A DNA stretch of 64,000 nucleotides from Novipirellula artificiosorum (GCF_007860135.1 NZ_SJPV01000002.1:271055-335054); one strand, 5' to 3'; numbered from the stretch's first letter, positions 45,057 to 54,810 are shown. The notes: generated from the sequence alone by a model not told the origin. Program-made: numbers and translations.

Positions 45057-48000
45057 CCGATCCGTTGCCTCCGCCATCCTCGCTTTCCGGTTTGTCGGCG
45101 ACTCAAAAGCGAGAACTGCTAAAGCGTTTGCTCGAGGAGAAAGCGAGAGCGTCGCGACAGTTCCCGATGTCTTCGCAGCAACAGGGATTGTGGCACGCGT
45201 ATCGACGCGACTCCAGTGCAACAGCCTACAATGTCTTCTTGCCAACTCGCACGCGGTCCGCTTTGGATCTGCCTGCGTTGACGACCGCCATGCAGATTTT
45301 GACACAGCGTCATCATTCACTCCGCACGACCTTTTCCGATAGCGGCGGTCAACTTCAGCAAACCGTTTGCGACTCGCTGCTTCCAGACATTCGAAGCGAA
45401 CTCGCCGAGGGCTGTTCCGACGACGAACTTCGAAGTCGAGTGTTGGCTCACGTTCAGCGTCCTTTCGATTTGGAAAAGGGTCCGTTACTGCGATTGGCAA
45501 CGTTCCGGGTCGCGGAGGACGATCACGTCATCGTGGCAACCACCCATCACATCGTGACCGATTTTTGGTCGTTGGTGCTGATCATGAAGGAGTTGAGCGA
45601 AATCTATCCAGCCGTCCTTTCCGGCCGCACTCCCACGCTTCCCCCAGCAAGCAATCTTTACGCGCAGTACGTTCAGCAGCAACGACACCTCTGCGAGAGC
45701 CATCAAAAGGAGGCGCTGAGTCAGTACTGGCAACAGCAAGTCAAGGATGTCGCGCCGGTGTTGGAATTGCCATTAGACTATCGCCGTCCGAAGCAATTTT
45801 CTGGTCAAGCACACTCAATTCCAATCGAGTTCAATATCGCGGAATCGGAACAGATCCGACATTTTGCTCGGACTTGTGGCGTGACGACGAATGCAACACT
45901 CCTGGCTGCGGTCCAAGTTCTGCTGAGCCGATACAGTCGTCAATCCAAGTTCCTGGTCGGGATTCCCTCTTCGGGTCGCAGCGAGCAACAATTCGAAGAT
46001 ACCGTCGGCTACTTCTCGGGTGTCTTACCGATTCGCACCGACCTTTCCAGCGACCTGAATTTCCAAGAGTTTGTGGGTCAGACTTCTCGCCAAATGATGC
46101 GAGGAATGGATCATGAGCGATATCCCTTTGCGGAGATTGTTCGGGATACCAACCCGTCGCGTGACACGAGTCGAGGGCCGTTGATTCAAACCTTGTGTAC
46201 GTTTGAAAACTCGCACTTGCAATCCGACACTGCACACGCAGCCTTCCTGATGGCCTCGGCAAGCCAAGCCAAGGAATTCGGAGGCTTGTTGCAACAACCA
46301 TTTCCCGTTCCCCATCCGACCTGCCACTACGACATCGAATTCGCCTTCGATACGTCATCCGAAGCGATGGGCGGTATCGTTTGTTTCTGTGTGGATTTGT
46401 TCCGCACGCCCTCCATGCACCAACTGGCGACCAACTTTCGTCAATTGACAGGTGCCCTGATCGACCAATGCGACCGCAACGTCACCTCGGTGGCTTGGCC
46501 AATACCATCATCGGGCAGCACAAGTGCCCTTGTGATCACGGACGAACGGCCGATGACCCGCGAACAGGCGATCTGCTGCGAACGAACTCCTAGCCTAGCG
46601 ACGCTTTGTGATTGTCTCGATGAAGGTGCGGGTTCCGCAGTGATCCAAGCAGGGGACCCTGATCACTCGCATTCGCCTGACGCGATCTTGCGAATCAGCG
46701 GTCGGCTGGCTGCAAGCTTGATGGATCTTGGTGTCGGACGCGAACAGCCCATCGTTGTCATGGTCGCACCAGGCCCTGCCTTCGTTTTGGCGATGCTGGG
46801 CGTCTTGCGAAGTGGTGCCGCTTTCGTTCCCATCGATGCCGACCAACCGTCGTTGGCGATGTCGCAGTTGTTCGCCGAAGTCCGCCCTCGCGTTGTCATC
46901 ACCGACCGGCCTCTCCAACCGATGACCGACGACAACAACCTGCATGGTGACCACATCACGATCGACATCCATACCTTTCTATCGCAACCGCAAGCAGAAA
47001 ACGACGCCGTGTCACCGCAGCGGGTTGCGGTTGATTCCGCGGATCTTGCCTACGTGATCTTCACTTCGGGATCAACGGGCCGTCCAAAGGGAGTCATGAT
47101 TGAGCACTGCGCGATTGCGAACACGCTTCGTTGGCGTCGCGACGCGGTCGGGCTGAATTCGGATGATCGAGTCATCTCACTTTTGTCTCACCAATTCGAT
47201 GGAGGCTTGGGTGTTATCCTCACAACGTTGTCTCAAGGGGCGACGTTGGTGTGGCCAAAGAGCTCCTTGCCCTCAGCACCCGATTTGGAGGACATCGTCG
47301 ATACCCTGGTCGAACAACGCGTCACGGTGTTGACGGCCAACCCCAGTTTTCTGCGGGCAATCGTGTTGCACCCACGGTTCGAACAATGCCGTTGGCTTCG
47401 GCAAATCTGGACCGGGGGCGAATCGATGCCAACCGATCTGCCGGAGCAAATTAGCCAGCGAAGCAACGCAGTTCTGTGGAACTTCTACGGCCCCACCGAG
47501 ACAGCCATCGAGGCAACCGCTTTCAAGACTCCCGCCCACCACAGTCCAAAATGTGCGATCCCCATCGGGCATCCCATCGCAAACACCGAGATCGCGATTC
47601 TGGATGATCAACTTCAACCCGTTCCCGAGGGTGTCCCCGGTCAAATCACGATCTGCGGACGTGGGCTCGCTCGAGGATACTGGAATCAGCCGGCTGAAAC
47701 CGCGAGCCGTTTCCGCTCGGTGGACGCGATGGGGGGACGACGCGCCTATCTAACAGGTGATTTGGGGCGAATCAATGCCGACGGACTGCTGGAATTCCTC
47801 GGGCGCATCGACAATCAAATCAAGCTGCGCGGTTTCCGTATCGAGCTGGAAGAAATCGAGCAACACTTGCGAACCCATACCGCCATGACGGAAGTTGCCG
47901 TCTGCGTCGTCGGTCATGGTGATGCAGCCCAGCTAGCCTCGCTGATCGTTGCAACCGACCCGGTGGACACCGAAGCCGCTGTGGCCGGACTGCCCCGATA

Positions 48001-49213
48001 CAAGCGACCGACTCGTTTTCATTTCATCGATTCGATTCCAAAGAGTGCAAGCGGAAAAATCGACCGTCAAGCGATACAGCGACTGGCCACCAAACGACGC
48101 GACCACTCGGTATCTTCGACGGGTATCACCGTCGCCCGCAATGACTTGGAATCCTTTTTGGCGACAGGCTGGTCGCAAACCCTTCCGTCCGATTTGGTCC
48201 GGTTCGATGAAAATTTCTTCGATGCCGGTGGCAGTTCGCTGCAGGCCGCAACGTTGACGGCGAGATGGAGTGACGAGCTCGGTGTTCGCGTCCCCACCTC
48301 GCTGTTGTTCGATTTGGCCGACATCCGAGGTCTATCCGCACGAATCGCCGAACTGTATCCCACTCAGATGGAAGCCAAGTTCGGTGTCGATTCCGTTCGC
48401 AACCGCACGACGGACCCGTCAAGCGGGGTGCATCCCTTGATTGCACCGTGGCAAACCCGCGGCGATCAAACGCCGATCTTTCTGGTTCATCCTCCGGGAG
48501 GGATCGTCGTCTGTTATCGAGATCTCGCCGAACGACTTTCGCCCCGCCATCCTCTCTATGCGATTCGTTCCAAAGGCCTCCATGGCGAAGAGGAATTACC
48601 GGCAACGATGGAGGCAATGGCCGCGGACTACGTCCAGGCCATTCACCAAACTCGACCCCACGGCCCTGTGATCGTCGGCGGCTGGTCCCTGGGTGGCTTG
48701 GCTGCCGTCGAAGTCACGCAACAATTGCTTCAGTCTGGCCGAGACGTGCAGAAGCTGATTCTACTTGATACCACCCTCCCGGCCAGAGCAACCGAGAGTG
48801 CGGGTTCCAAGGATTCTCCCAGCGCGGGACTCGAATACGGCATCGACTTATCGCTCGAGCAACTCGGGGAGCTTCCGCCCGAGAAACAGCTTCCGTTTCT
48901 ATGGGATCATGCCAACAAACTTGGGGTCCTGGACCATGACGTGCCGGAGCAGGTCGTGCAACAAACGCTGATGGACCTGCAAGCGCTGTTTCATCACCAT
49001 GTTGAGCTAGCCAATCGCTACCGGCTGAGATCCATTTGCGTGCCGGTCGAACTGTATCGACCGACCGACGTACCGATCAAGGTGTCCGGCCCCCACGATC
49101 GTGGCTGGTCTCGACTTGCCGACGAGGTCACCGTGATCGAGGTTCCGGGACAACACCACAGCATGCTGTCGGAACCCCATGTAAGCGAACTCGCAAATCA
49201 TATCAAACGTTGA
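45053..49213 (+). CDS. Nonribosomal peptide synthetase, C-A-PCP-TE
   Basis: The 1386-residue single module starts with GTG inside the PKS stop (GTGA). The C domain (about 40-460) has THHIVTDFW near 164. The A domain (about 520-985) has VIFTSGSTGRPKG near 665, NFYGPTET near 808, YLTGDLGR near 898 and GRIDNQIKLRGFRIE. The PCP has DAGGSSLQA near 1058. The TE has GGWSLGGL near 1210 and the His in GQHHSM near 1366. Hand-reading the A-domain pocket against GrsA gives D-G-G-T-W-G-F-I-E plus Lys; the amino acid is not identified. The enzyme should accept the PKS acyl chain, add one amino acid and release the product. Confidence 0.95.
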   Translation: MTDPLPPPSSLSGLSATQKRELLKRLLEEKARASRQFPMSSQQQGLWHAYRRDSSATAYNVFLPTRTRSALDLPALTTAMQILTQRHHSLRTTFSDSGGQLQQTVCDSLLPDIRSELAEGCSDDELRSRVLAHVQRPFDLEKGPLLRLATFRVAEDDHVIVATTHHIVTDFWSLVLIMKELSEIYPAVLSGRTPTLPPASNLYAQYVQQQRHLCESHQKEALSQYWQQQVKDVAPVLELPLDYRRPKQFSGQAHSIPIEFNIAESEQIRHFARTCGVTTNATLLAAVQVLLSRYSRQSKFLVGIPSSGRSEQQFEDTVGYFSGVLPIRTDLSSDLNFQEFVGQTSRQMMRGMDHERYPFAEIVRDTNPSRDTSRGPLIQTLCTFENSHLQSDTAHAAFLMASASQAKEFGGLLQQPFPVPHPTCHYDIEFAFDTSSEAMGGIVCFCVDLFRTPSMHQLATNFRQLTGALIDQCDRNVTSVAWPIPSSGSTSALVITDERPMTREQAICCERTPSLATLCDCLDEGAGSAVIQAGDPDHSHSPDAILRISGRLAASLMDLGVGREQPIVVMVAPGPAFVLAMLGVLRSGAAFVPIDADQPSLAMSQLFAEVRPRVVITDRPLQPMTDDNNLHGDHITIDIHTFLSQPQAENDAVSPQRVAVDSADLAYVIFTSGSTGRPKGVMIEHCAIANTLRWRRDAVGLNSDDRVISLLSHQFDGGLGVILTTLSQGATLVWPKSSLPSAPDLEDIVDTLVEQRVTVLTANPSFLRAIVLHPRFEQCRWLRQIWTGGESMPTDLPEQISQRSNAVLWNFYGPTETAIEATAFKTPAHHSPKCAIPIGHPIANTEIAILDDQLQPVPEGVPGQITICGRGLARGYWNQPAETASRFRSVDAMGGRRAYLTGDLGRINADGLLEFLGRIDNQIKLRGFRIELEEIEQHLRTHTAMTEVAVCVVGHGDAAQLASLIVATDPVDTEAAVAGLPRYKRPTRFHFIDSIPKSASGKIDRQAIQRLATKRRDHSVSSTGITVARNDLESFLATGWSQTLPSDLVRFDENFFDAGGSSLQAATLTARWSDELGVRVPTSLLFDLADIRGLSARIAELYPTQMEAKFGVDSVRNRTTDPSSGVHPLIAPWQTRGDQTPIFLVHPPGGIVVCYRDLAERLSPRHPLYAIRSKGLHGEEELPATMEAMAADYVQAIHQTRPHGPVIVGGWSLGGLAAVEVTQQLLQSGRDVQKLILLDTTLPARATESAGSKDSPSAGLEYGIDLSLEQLGELPPEKQLPFLWDHANKLGVLDHDVPEQVVQQTLMDLQALFHHHVELANRYRLRSICVPVELYRPTDVPIKVSGPHDRGWSRLADEVTVIEVPGQHHSMLSEPHVSELANHIKR

Positions 49214-50027
49214 CAATCCTGCCATCGAGAAGCCGAATCACGCGATCGGAACGTTCGGCAATCGAATCATCATGAGTCACGACGACCAAGGTGGTTTGGT
49301 CGTTTCTGCAGAACTCCGTCATCATCCGCATGACCACTTCGCCACTTTCCGAATCGAGTGCGCCGGTCGGTTCGTCCGCCAACACCAACGCCGGACCGTT
49401 GGCCAAAGCTCGGGCAATCGCGACGCGTTGTCGTTGTCCATTTGACAGTTGCCAGGGAAAGTGCTGAGCACGATCGGCAAGACCCACCTCGGTCAATAAC
49501 TCTCGAGCGACCTTCCGTCGCTTCACCACGGACCGTCCATCCCCAAACATCGGCAACTGGACGTTCTCTTCAGCGGTTAAATTCGGCAACAGGTGAAACG
49601 ACTGAAAAACAAACCCAATCTGCTTGGAACGCAGCTGGTCGAGGTTCATCGCATCATCAATCGGATGGCCGTCGAACTGAATGCTGCCGGACGTCGGTCG
49701 ATCGAGCGCACCGATCATGTTCAGCAAAGTGGATTTACCACAGCCGCTGGGGCCAACAATGGAAACAAATTCGCCACGGCCAATCACAAGGCTGACTCGG
49801 TCCAGCGCCATCACGTCACCGTCGACATAGTGCCTGCTGACCTCTTGCAATTCGACTAGAATATTTGAATCTTTTGATAAATCCGGTTGTTGATCTGTAT
49901 CCACAATCGCCGCGTCGGTGTGTGTGTCGGTGTAGGCCTCGCGCAAAAAACGGGGCCTCGTCCAAAATTCGTTTCTTATCGCAAGTTGACCGAAGATCTG
50001 TTTCGCAGAAAACCCGCCAAACGCCAC
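49203..50027 (-). CDS. ABC transporter ATP-binding protein, LolD/MacB type
   Basis: The 274-residue ATPase has Walker A GPSGCGKST (92-100), Q-loop FVFQSFHLLP, signature LSNGQRQ (194-200; the second Gly of LSGGQ is Asn), Walker B LVLADEPTGALDSESGE and switch VTHDD. It belongs to the class that partners FtsX/MacB-type permeases, and one such permease lies on the other side of the PKS-NRPS genes. Its 3' end overlaps the NRPS 3' end by 11 bases in convergent orientation. The first 50 residues (from GTG) are outside the fold and the true start may be further in. Confidence 0.9.
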   Translation of the reverse strand: MAFGGFSAKQIFGQLAIRNEFWTRPRFLREAYTDTHTDAAIVDTDQQPDLSKDSNILVELQEVSRHYVDGDVMALDRVSLVIGRGEFVSIVGPSGCGKSTLLNMIGALDRPTSGSIQFDGHPIDDAMNLDQLRSKQIGFVFQSFHLLPNLTAEENVQLPMFGDGRSVVKRRKVARELLTEVGLADRAQHFPWQLSNGQRQRVAIARALANGPALVLADEPTGALDSESGEVVMRMMTEFCRNDQTTLVVVTHDDSIAERSDRVIRLLDGRIVNV

Positions 50028-50101
50028 AGTCTAGTCAATACCTTCGTGCTGCATCATACTAGGTTCCGGCAGGAACTGGAGTGAGGCTTTGGGGAGAAAT
50101 G

Positions 50102-50953
50102 ATGCGACTCGTTACAACGATGACCTTCACGCTGTTTGCGTTCATGAGCGTTACCGGCCGCGGCGAGCCCCTTTCCTCGCTTCCGCCCGGCACCGTTTTG
50201 GACCAAGCCAACGTGACACCTTGGAACCGTCTCGTCTTGGTCGCCACACCTCGAATTGCCAGCGGTGACGTCGACGCGATTAGCGAATCGATTCGAAGTG
50301 CCGTGTCGACGTTTCGCTTGACCATCATGGCACGCGTGACGAACGACCCACAAACCGAGCGTCATCGGTTAGCCGATGTTGGGATCGGGTACAGCGTCCC
50401 CGTCAACGGCAAGTTGACCGTGATTGATTCGCAAAACACGAGCGACTTGGATGTCTCGTTGGGATTCATTCAAAAACGAGTCCTCAGCCAGAGCGAAGCA
50501 CATCTTCAAAAGGTCTCGGTCTTGGTCCGCACGTCGACACTGGTCGTCTTTGATGTACCATCAATCTTCCATCGCTCAGGCAAGCACCGTGACTATCTCA
50601 ATCGGAACCTGATTTGGATCCGTCCCGAGTCGGGTGAAGTGGCCATGGCCAGTTGGCTCGTCGATCGCTCCGCGAAGCCGCCACGACCGTCGCTCAGCGA
50701 CCCTTTGCGGATCATTGCCGCTGCGACACGCGAGGATCGCAGGATCCATGTTGACGAGGACGCCTTTTTTTTGGGGATCCCGAATGAGCGCGGGTTTGCG
50801 TTGGAAAATTTGCCGCCGGGAAAAGATGTCGCCTGGAATGACGAACTTCGCGACTTGATGTGTCGCGATTCCTACCACGCCCAGTCGATCGGGTTACTGG
50901 CATCGGCGATCAATCGAGCGTGCGCTGAGAACGCTTCTGAACGCAAACCCTGA
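50102..50953 (+). CDS. Secreted hypothetical protein
   Basis: The ATG at 50102 follows GGGGAG by six bases and yields a signal peptide MRLVTTMTFTLFAFMSVTGR-GEP. The mature 260 residues begin LSSLPPGTVLDQANVTPWNRLVLVA and include a segment FDVPSIFHRSGKHRDYLNRN. The protein appears to be a periplasmic mixed alpha/beta domain of unknown role. I recognise no named family. It is divergent from the ABC ATPase gene (about 75 bases). Confidence 0.7.
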   Translation: MRLVTTMTFTLFAFMSVTGRGEPLSSLPPGTVLDQANVTPWNRLVLVATPRIASGDVDAISESIRSAVSTFRLTIMARVTNDPQTERHRLADVGIGYSVPVNGKLTVIDSQNTSDLDVSLGFIQKRVLSQSEAHLQKVSVLVRTSTLVVFDVPSIFHRSGKHRDYLNRNLIWIRPESGEVAMASWLVDRSAKPPRPSLSDPLRIIAAATREDRRIHVDEDAFFLGIPNERGFALENLPPGKDVAWNDELRDLMCRDSYHAQSIGLLASAINRACAENASERKP

Positions 50954-51026
50954 ATGGGGTTCACAACACACGGGTAACGGAAAGGCCGCAAACTGCGATC
51001 TGCGAAAGTCAAAGTGGCGCAGTGGA

Positions 51027-52742
51027 TCAAGAGCGCACGATCGTGACCTCGGATGGAGCCTGAACGTCGGTTTTGATGGTGCCGTCCGACTGTTTGTCGT
51101 GGCGGATGCGGATCAGTCCGTGGGGAGTTGGGAACGTGCCTTCCACCCAATCGAGATCACCCAAGTTGGGTTGGATGGCAACGCTCGCACATCCTGGCTC
51201 CAACACGCGCACTCCGAGTACGTATTCACTTAGCCATGCGGTTGGCCCCGACGCCCACCCGTGACACAGACTGTGGCGAAAGCCGACGTAACAGTAGGCC
51301 CCACAGTCGCCATGGATGTCCTTCTTGCCATCAGGAACCAACTCATCGATTCTCGCTGCATTCTCCGTCCAAGCCAAATCGAAATCTTCCCAAAAACTGG
51401 TTGCCCCCAAATTCAGCATTCCGCCCCAGTACTCTCGAATGCAATCCAGACAACCCTGAACATCACCTGCTTCGGCGCGAGCCCGCAACACGTAGTAACC
51501 GTAGAACGTGCTCATCCCTTTTGCTCCCCCGACGGCCATGACGACCTGGTTCAGTTCCTTGGCGTCTTGCAATTCAGCGAGTGCCATTAACGCAGCGGCT
51601 TGCTTGCTCTGCCCAGGATCCGGTGTATACGCTCGCAGTCGATCAAGCGTCTGACGACACTTCTGGGCTTGATCGGTCGCGTCGAGCGTGTTGCAAAGAT
51701 CGGCGCCGGATTCCAATGTCATGATCAACAACGCATGCAAGCCAGCGTGAGTCGCTTGTTGATTCGCTTTGGAGGGCCAATCCAAGAATCGTCCTTCTGG
51801 GAGGTTTTCTTTTCCCTGTTCATCAACGCATTGGCAAAGCTGATCCAGCAATGGCAACAAATACTCTTTCTGTTCGGCGAGGTAGTCCCTGTCTCCGGTG
51901 AACTTGAACCATTCGCCGTGGATGAGCACCCACCACATCGAGTACGAACTGATTCCGTTCATCCATTTTGGCAGCGGCGTTTGCCGGCGGCTTAAGTCGA
52001 GACTTTTCGGAATGATTGGGTTGGCACCAAAGACAGAGAAAATGGTCATGGTCTCAGGGTGCATGTCGCCCACCCAAACCAAGCGATCTCGCTTGATACC
52101 GTCCCAAAGGTAGTCCTGCATATTCAAATGGACGGTATAGGCACCCACGTCCCAAATTTCGTTCAGTCGATTGTCACTGCACTTGAACGACCCGAGGTAC
52201 TCTAAGTCCCGCATCAATGACACGGCTCGAACGCTCACCAAGGGAATAGAACGTCCTTGATCGTGCAAATCCAACCGGACAAACCGAAACCCCGTTTGTC
52301 CGATTTCCGTAGAGCCCAACCATGGTACAAGCAGCGACTGATCTCGAATCGCGTGATCGTTGGTCGCCGTCCCACCGAGAATGTCGCTCATCGCTTCGCT
52401 AGCCGATTCACCAAAACGCACACGGAAGCGAGCTGGCTCTTTTCCCTTCATCCGGCCCACCGTAATCTGAACGCCGCCGTGAAGCTCCCTGCCGAAATCG
52501 AGCAGGATTGCCCCCCCTTCGTGAACGATGCAGGGGTCAACTTCATCGAGCGTGACCTGACCGTTCCCTTCTTTCAATAAGGCATCCGCATTCTCAACGC
52601 GGGAGTCGTCGGAAACCCAAAGAACTCGCTTCGGAACGACGTAGGTGCGGGTGCGTGGATCAACCACCGCGGTCTGGGCAACCGCGTCTTGGCCAACGAG
52701 GATCACGGTAAGGACAATCGGAAAGATGGCTCTTTGAAACAT
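51027..52742 (-). CDS. Alpha-L-rhamnosidase-like (GH78-type) secreted glycosidase
   Basis: The 571-residue protein has a signal peptide ending AVAQ. The N-terminal beta domain (about 60-190) contains ILLDFGRELHGGVQI and RFRVRFGES, typical of rhamnosidase accessory folds. The (alpha/alpha)6 barrel (about 195-500) has YLWDGIKRDRLVWVGDMHPE, corresponding to the DCPxRDxxxWxGD acid-residue block of GH78, then TSFWEDFD and SLCHGWASGPTAWLSEYVLG. A C-terminal beta domain ends it. The expected activity is release of terminal rhamnose or a related sugar. Confidence 0.82.
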   Translation of the reverse strand: MFQRAIFPIVLTVILVGQDAVAQTAVVDPRTRTYVVPKRVLWVSDDSRVENADALLKEGNGQVTLDEVDPCIVHEGGAILLDFGRELHGGVQITVGRMKGKEPARFRVRFGESASEAMSDILGGTATNDHAIRDQSLLVPWLGSTEIGQTGFRFVRLDLHDQGRSIPLVSVRAVSLMRDLEYLGSFKCSDNRLNEIWDVGAYTVHLNMQDYLWDGIKRDRLVWVGDMHPETMTIFSVFGANPIIPKSLDLSRRQTPLPKWMNGISSYSMWWVLIHGEWFKFTGDRDYLAEQKEYLLPLLDQLCQCVDEQGKENLPEGRFLDWPSKANQQATHAGLHALLIMTLESGADLCNTLDATDQAQKCRQTLDRLRAYTPDPGQSKQAAALMALAELQDAKELNQVVMAVGGAKGMSTFYGYYVLRARAEAGDVQGCLDCIREYWGGMLNLGATSFWEDFDLAWTENAARIDELVPDGKKDIHGDCGAYCYVGFRHSLCHGWASGPTAWLSEYVLGVRVLEPGCASVAIQPNLGDLDWVEGTFPTPHGLIRIRHDKQSDGTIKTDVQAPSEVTIVRS

Positions 52743-53035
52743 GTCGTCTTTTTTCTGGTTCCGTGTTGAGAAAGGAGCGTTCAGGTTGAACGCACCATTG
52801 TAATCTCGGCGTGCTTGATCGAGTTGATGATATCAGGACTTCGCTGCCGCACCAGCGAAGTACAGCGTGCTTCCGCTACCGGAACCTCGAAAAAAGACGT
52901 GCCATCGAGTGTCGGGGCGAGCTGGGGAAGCAGGTCTGGCCCGTGATCAAACCCGGCTCGATCGAAAGGACTGCCCAAATAGGTGACCATGCCAAAGATG
53001 GAACAGCCCAGCGACGTGCACGAAACACCTCCGAA

Positions 53036-54073
53036 ATGGTTAAGCTGCATGGCGCAATCCGCGACAGACGTTTTTTTGGAGACCCTCTCTTGCTAATTAA
53101 CTCGACCGAAAACCGACGTAACCGTCGCCTGGCATGGACGATGGGTGGGTTGGGATCCTTGTTTGGGGTAGCGATCTCTTGGTTCTCGCCTTGGTTCTTG
53201 GTACTGGTGCCGGCGGCTGTTTCGATTGCGTTTTGGGTGCGGTATCGCACTGCACGGCGGTATCGAGTCTTGCAGCAACCGTTCCCGCAAAACCGACAAG
53301 CGATCCTCAATACAAAGGTCACTTTTTATCAGGCTCTCGACGAGGAGGGCCAAAAGCGGTTTCGCGATCTCGTCGCAGTGTTTCTCGACGAGGTCGCGAT
53401 CACAGGGATCGGCACGGAGGTGGATGAAACGACTCGTACGCTGGTCGCCGCCAGTGCCGTGATTCCCATTTTGGCGTTCGAGGATTGGGAGTACTCGGGA
53501 TTAGGTGAAGTGCTCATTTACCCAGCCTCGTTTGATTCGGGCTTCAAGACGAACGAGGACGGCGACGCTAACATTCTTGGTATGGTCGGTACGCAACACA
53601 TGAGTGGCGTCATGATCCTATCAAAGCCCGCGTTGTTGGCCGGCTTTGCAAACGACCGTGACAAAAGAAATGTGGGCGTTCACGAGTTCGCACATCTGGT
53701 GGACAAGCAAGATGGTGCAATCGACGGCACACCTCCGGGAGTCTCGGCGGATGCCTATCAACCTTGGGTCCAATGGGTCGGTGAGGAACTACGTCGTGAA
53801 AATGCCGGGAACCAGCATATCGACGACTACGCCTACACCAACGAGGCGGAGTACTTCGCGGTACTAAGCGAGTACTTTTTTGAATCACCCAGCGTGCTTC
53901 AGAAAAAGGATCCTCGGCTGTATGACATGATGCAGAAAATGTATCGGCAAGATCCGAAGCGGCTTTTTGCAAGACGCCCCAAACGTCGTGGTCGAGTGGG
54001 ACGCAATCAACCGTGCCCCTGCGGGAGCGGCGAAAAATTCAAGCGATGCTGCCGTCGTCGCTCGGCTCGATAA
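53036..54073 (+). CDS. MtfA-like M90 zinc peptidase with SEC-C zinc finger
   Basis: The protein has one membrane hairpin (WTMGGLGSLFGVAISW, PWFLVLVPAAVSIAF), a body starting RVLQQPFPQNRQAIL, and the zinc motif HEFAH in VGVHEFAHLVDKQDGAIDG, followed by NEAEYFAVLSEYFFESP with the distal Glu, as in MtfA/M90 peptidases. The last 22 residues (GRNQPCPCGSGEKFKRCC) are a SEC-C zinc-binding motif not found in E. coli MtfA. The frame is open from 52811. The start may be ATG 53036 or TTG 53090, the latter with GGAG eight bases upstream. Confidence 0.88.
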   Translation: MVKLHGAIRDRRFFGDPLLLINSTENRRNRRLAWTMGGLGSLFGVAISWFSPWFLVLVPAAVSIAFWVRYRTARRYRVLQQPFPQNRQAILNTKVTFYQALDEEGQKRFRDLVAVFLDEVAITGIGTEVDETTRTLVAASAVIPILAFEDWEYSGLGEVLIYPASFDSGFKTNEDGDANILGMVGTQHMSGVMILSKPALLAGFANDRDKRNVGVHEFAHLVDKQDGAIDGTPPGVSADAYQPWVQWVGEELRRENAGNQHIDDYAYTNEAEYFAVLSEYFFESPSVLQKKDPRLYDMMQKMYRQDPKRLFARRPKRRGRVGRNQPCPCGSGEKFKRCCRRRSAR

Positions 54074-54097
54074 GGGCGGCATGATGACATACCATCC

Positions 54098-54715
54098 CTA
54101 TGCCTTCGAGTCGTCTACGGCATAGGCTCTTAAGAACATCCTAACCAGATCTTCGATGTACCGTTTGACAGGCCATCGGTGCGTTTTCTTCTTGATGCCA
54201 AACAAGCGTGGCCAGAATGCGTAGGACAACAGTAAGCCGACAAGTTGTTCAGCAGCAATCTCGGGGCTGCTTACCCGCAGTCGCTTGTCATGGTCCGCGG
54301 CGGCCAACCACTCGGCTAATTGATGATTCAAGTGATTGGTTTGCTCGGTCAACAACCGCCCCATCTCTGGTTCGGTCAGCATGCGGGACATCATCACACG
54401 CGCCAAAGATTGAAAATCGCCGTCACTCACGACGCTCGTCAAATCGGTCGCGATTTTGACAAGCTGGCCCGAAAGATCCGCATCAGCTCGATATTCAAAC
54501 GGCGGGATCACGCCGACGCGCTCGATTAACCGCTCAACGATGCTGTCAAACAATTCGTCCTTGCTCGAAAAATGATTGTAGACCGTCCGCTTGGAAACGC
54601 CAGCGGTCTCGGCAATCTGGTCCATGCTGGTGTTATCAAACCCGCCGGTTCGAAATTCGTGCATCGCTGCCTCGACGATCGAACGTCGCTTACGGTCGGT
54701 CATGCGCTCACTCAT
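54098..54715 (-). CDS. TetR/AcrR family repressor
   Basis: The 205-residue regulator has the TetR helix-turn-helix in residues 29-56 (TSMDQIAETAGVSKRTVYNH) and a C-terminal ligand domain with EPEMGRLLTEQTNHLNHQLAEW-type helices. It is divergent from the RND efflux operon, and a palindrome suited to a TetR dimer lies between the genes. It most likely represses the pump until a toxic ligand binds. Confidence 0.92.
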   Translation of the reverse strand: MSERMTDRKRRSIVEAAMHEFRTGGFDNTSMDQIAETAGVSKRTVYNHFSSKDELFDSIVERLIERVGVIPPFEYRADADLSGQLVKIATDLTSVVSDGDFQSLARVMMSRMLTEPEMGRLLTEQTNHLNHQLAEWLAAADHDKRLRVSSPEIAAEQLVGLLLSYAFWPRLFGIKKKTHRWPVKRYIEDLVRMFLRAYAVDDSKA

Positions 54716-54751
54716 CGGTGGGCGAGTTCCTTCTTATTGAAAACAACTGGC

Positions 54752-54780
54752 TTGACAAGAAATGCACCATGCGGTTTACT
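54752..54780 (+). promoter_or_regulatory. Candidate promoter of the RND efflux operon
   Basis: TTGACA (54752-54757) and TTTACT (54775-54780) are spaced by 17 bases, 73 bases before the adaptor start and immediately upstream of the palindromic operator. Confidence 0.5.
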
Positions 54781-54794
54781 TTGAATCCGTTAAT

Positions 54795-54810
54795 TACACT
54801 ATACAGTGTA
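54795..54810. promoter_or_regulatory. Candidate TetR operator
   Basis: TACACTATACAGTGTA has perfect six-base arms (TACACT/AGTGTA) around ATAC, the size and form of AcrR/TetR-type operators. It lies about 15 bases after the proposed -10, where a bound dimer would block transcription. Confidence 0.65.

Noticed and set aside
52781..53050. Minus-strand ORF of 89 codons antisense to the MtfA-like gene start
   Set aside because: The translation looks fairly protein-like (MQLNHFGGVSCTSLG), but it has no ribosome site, matches no family and overlaps the possible start of the peptidase gene.
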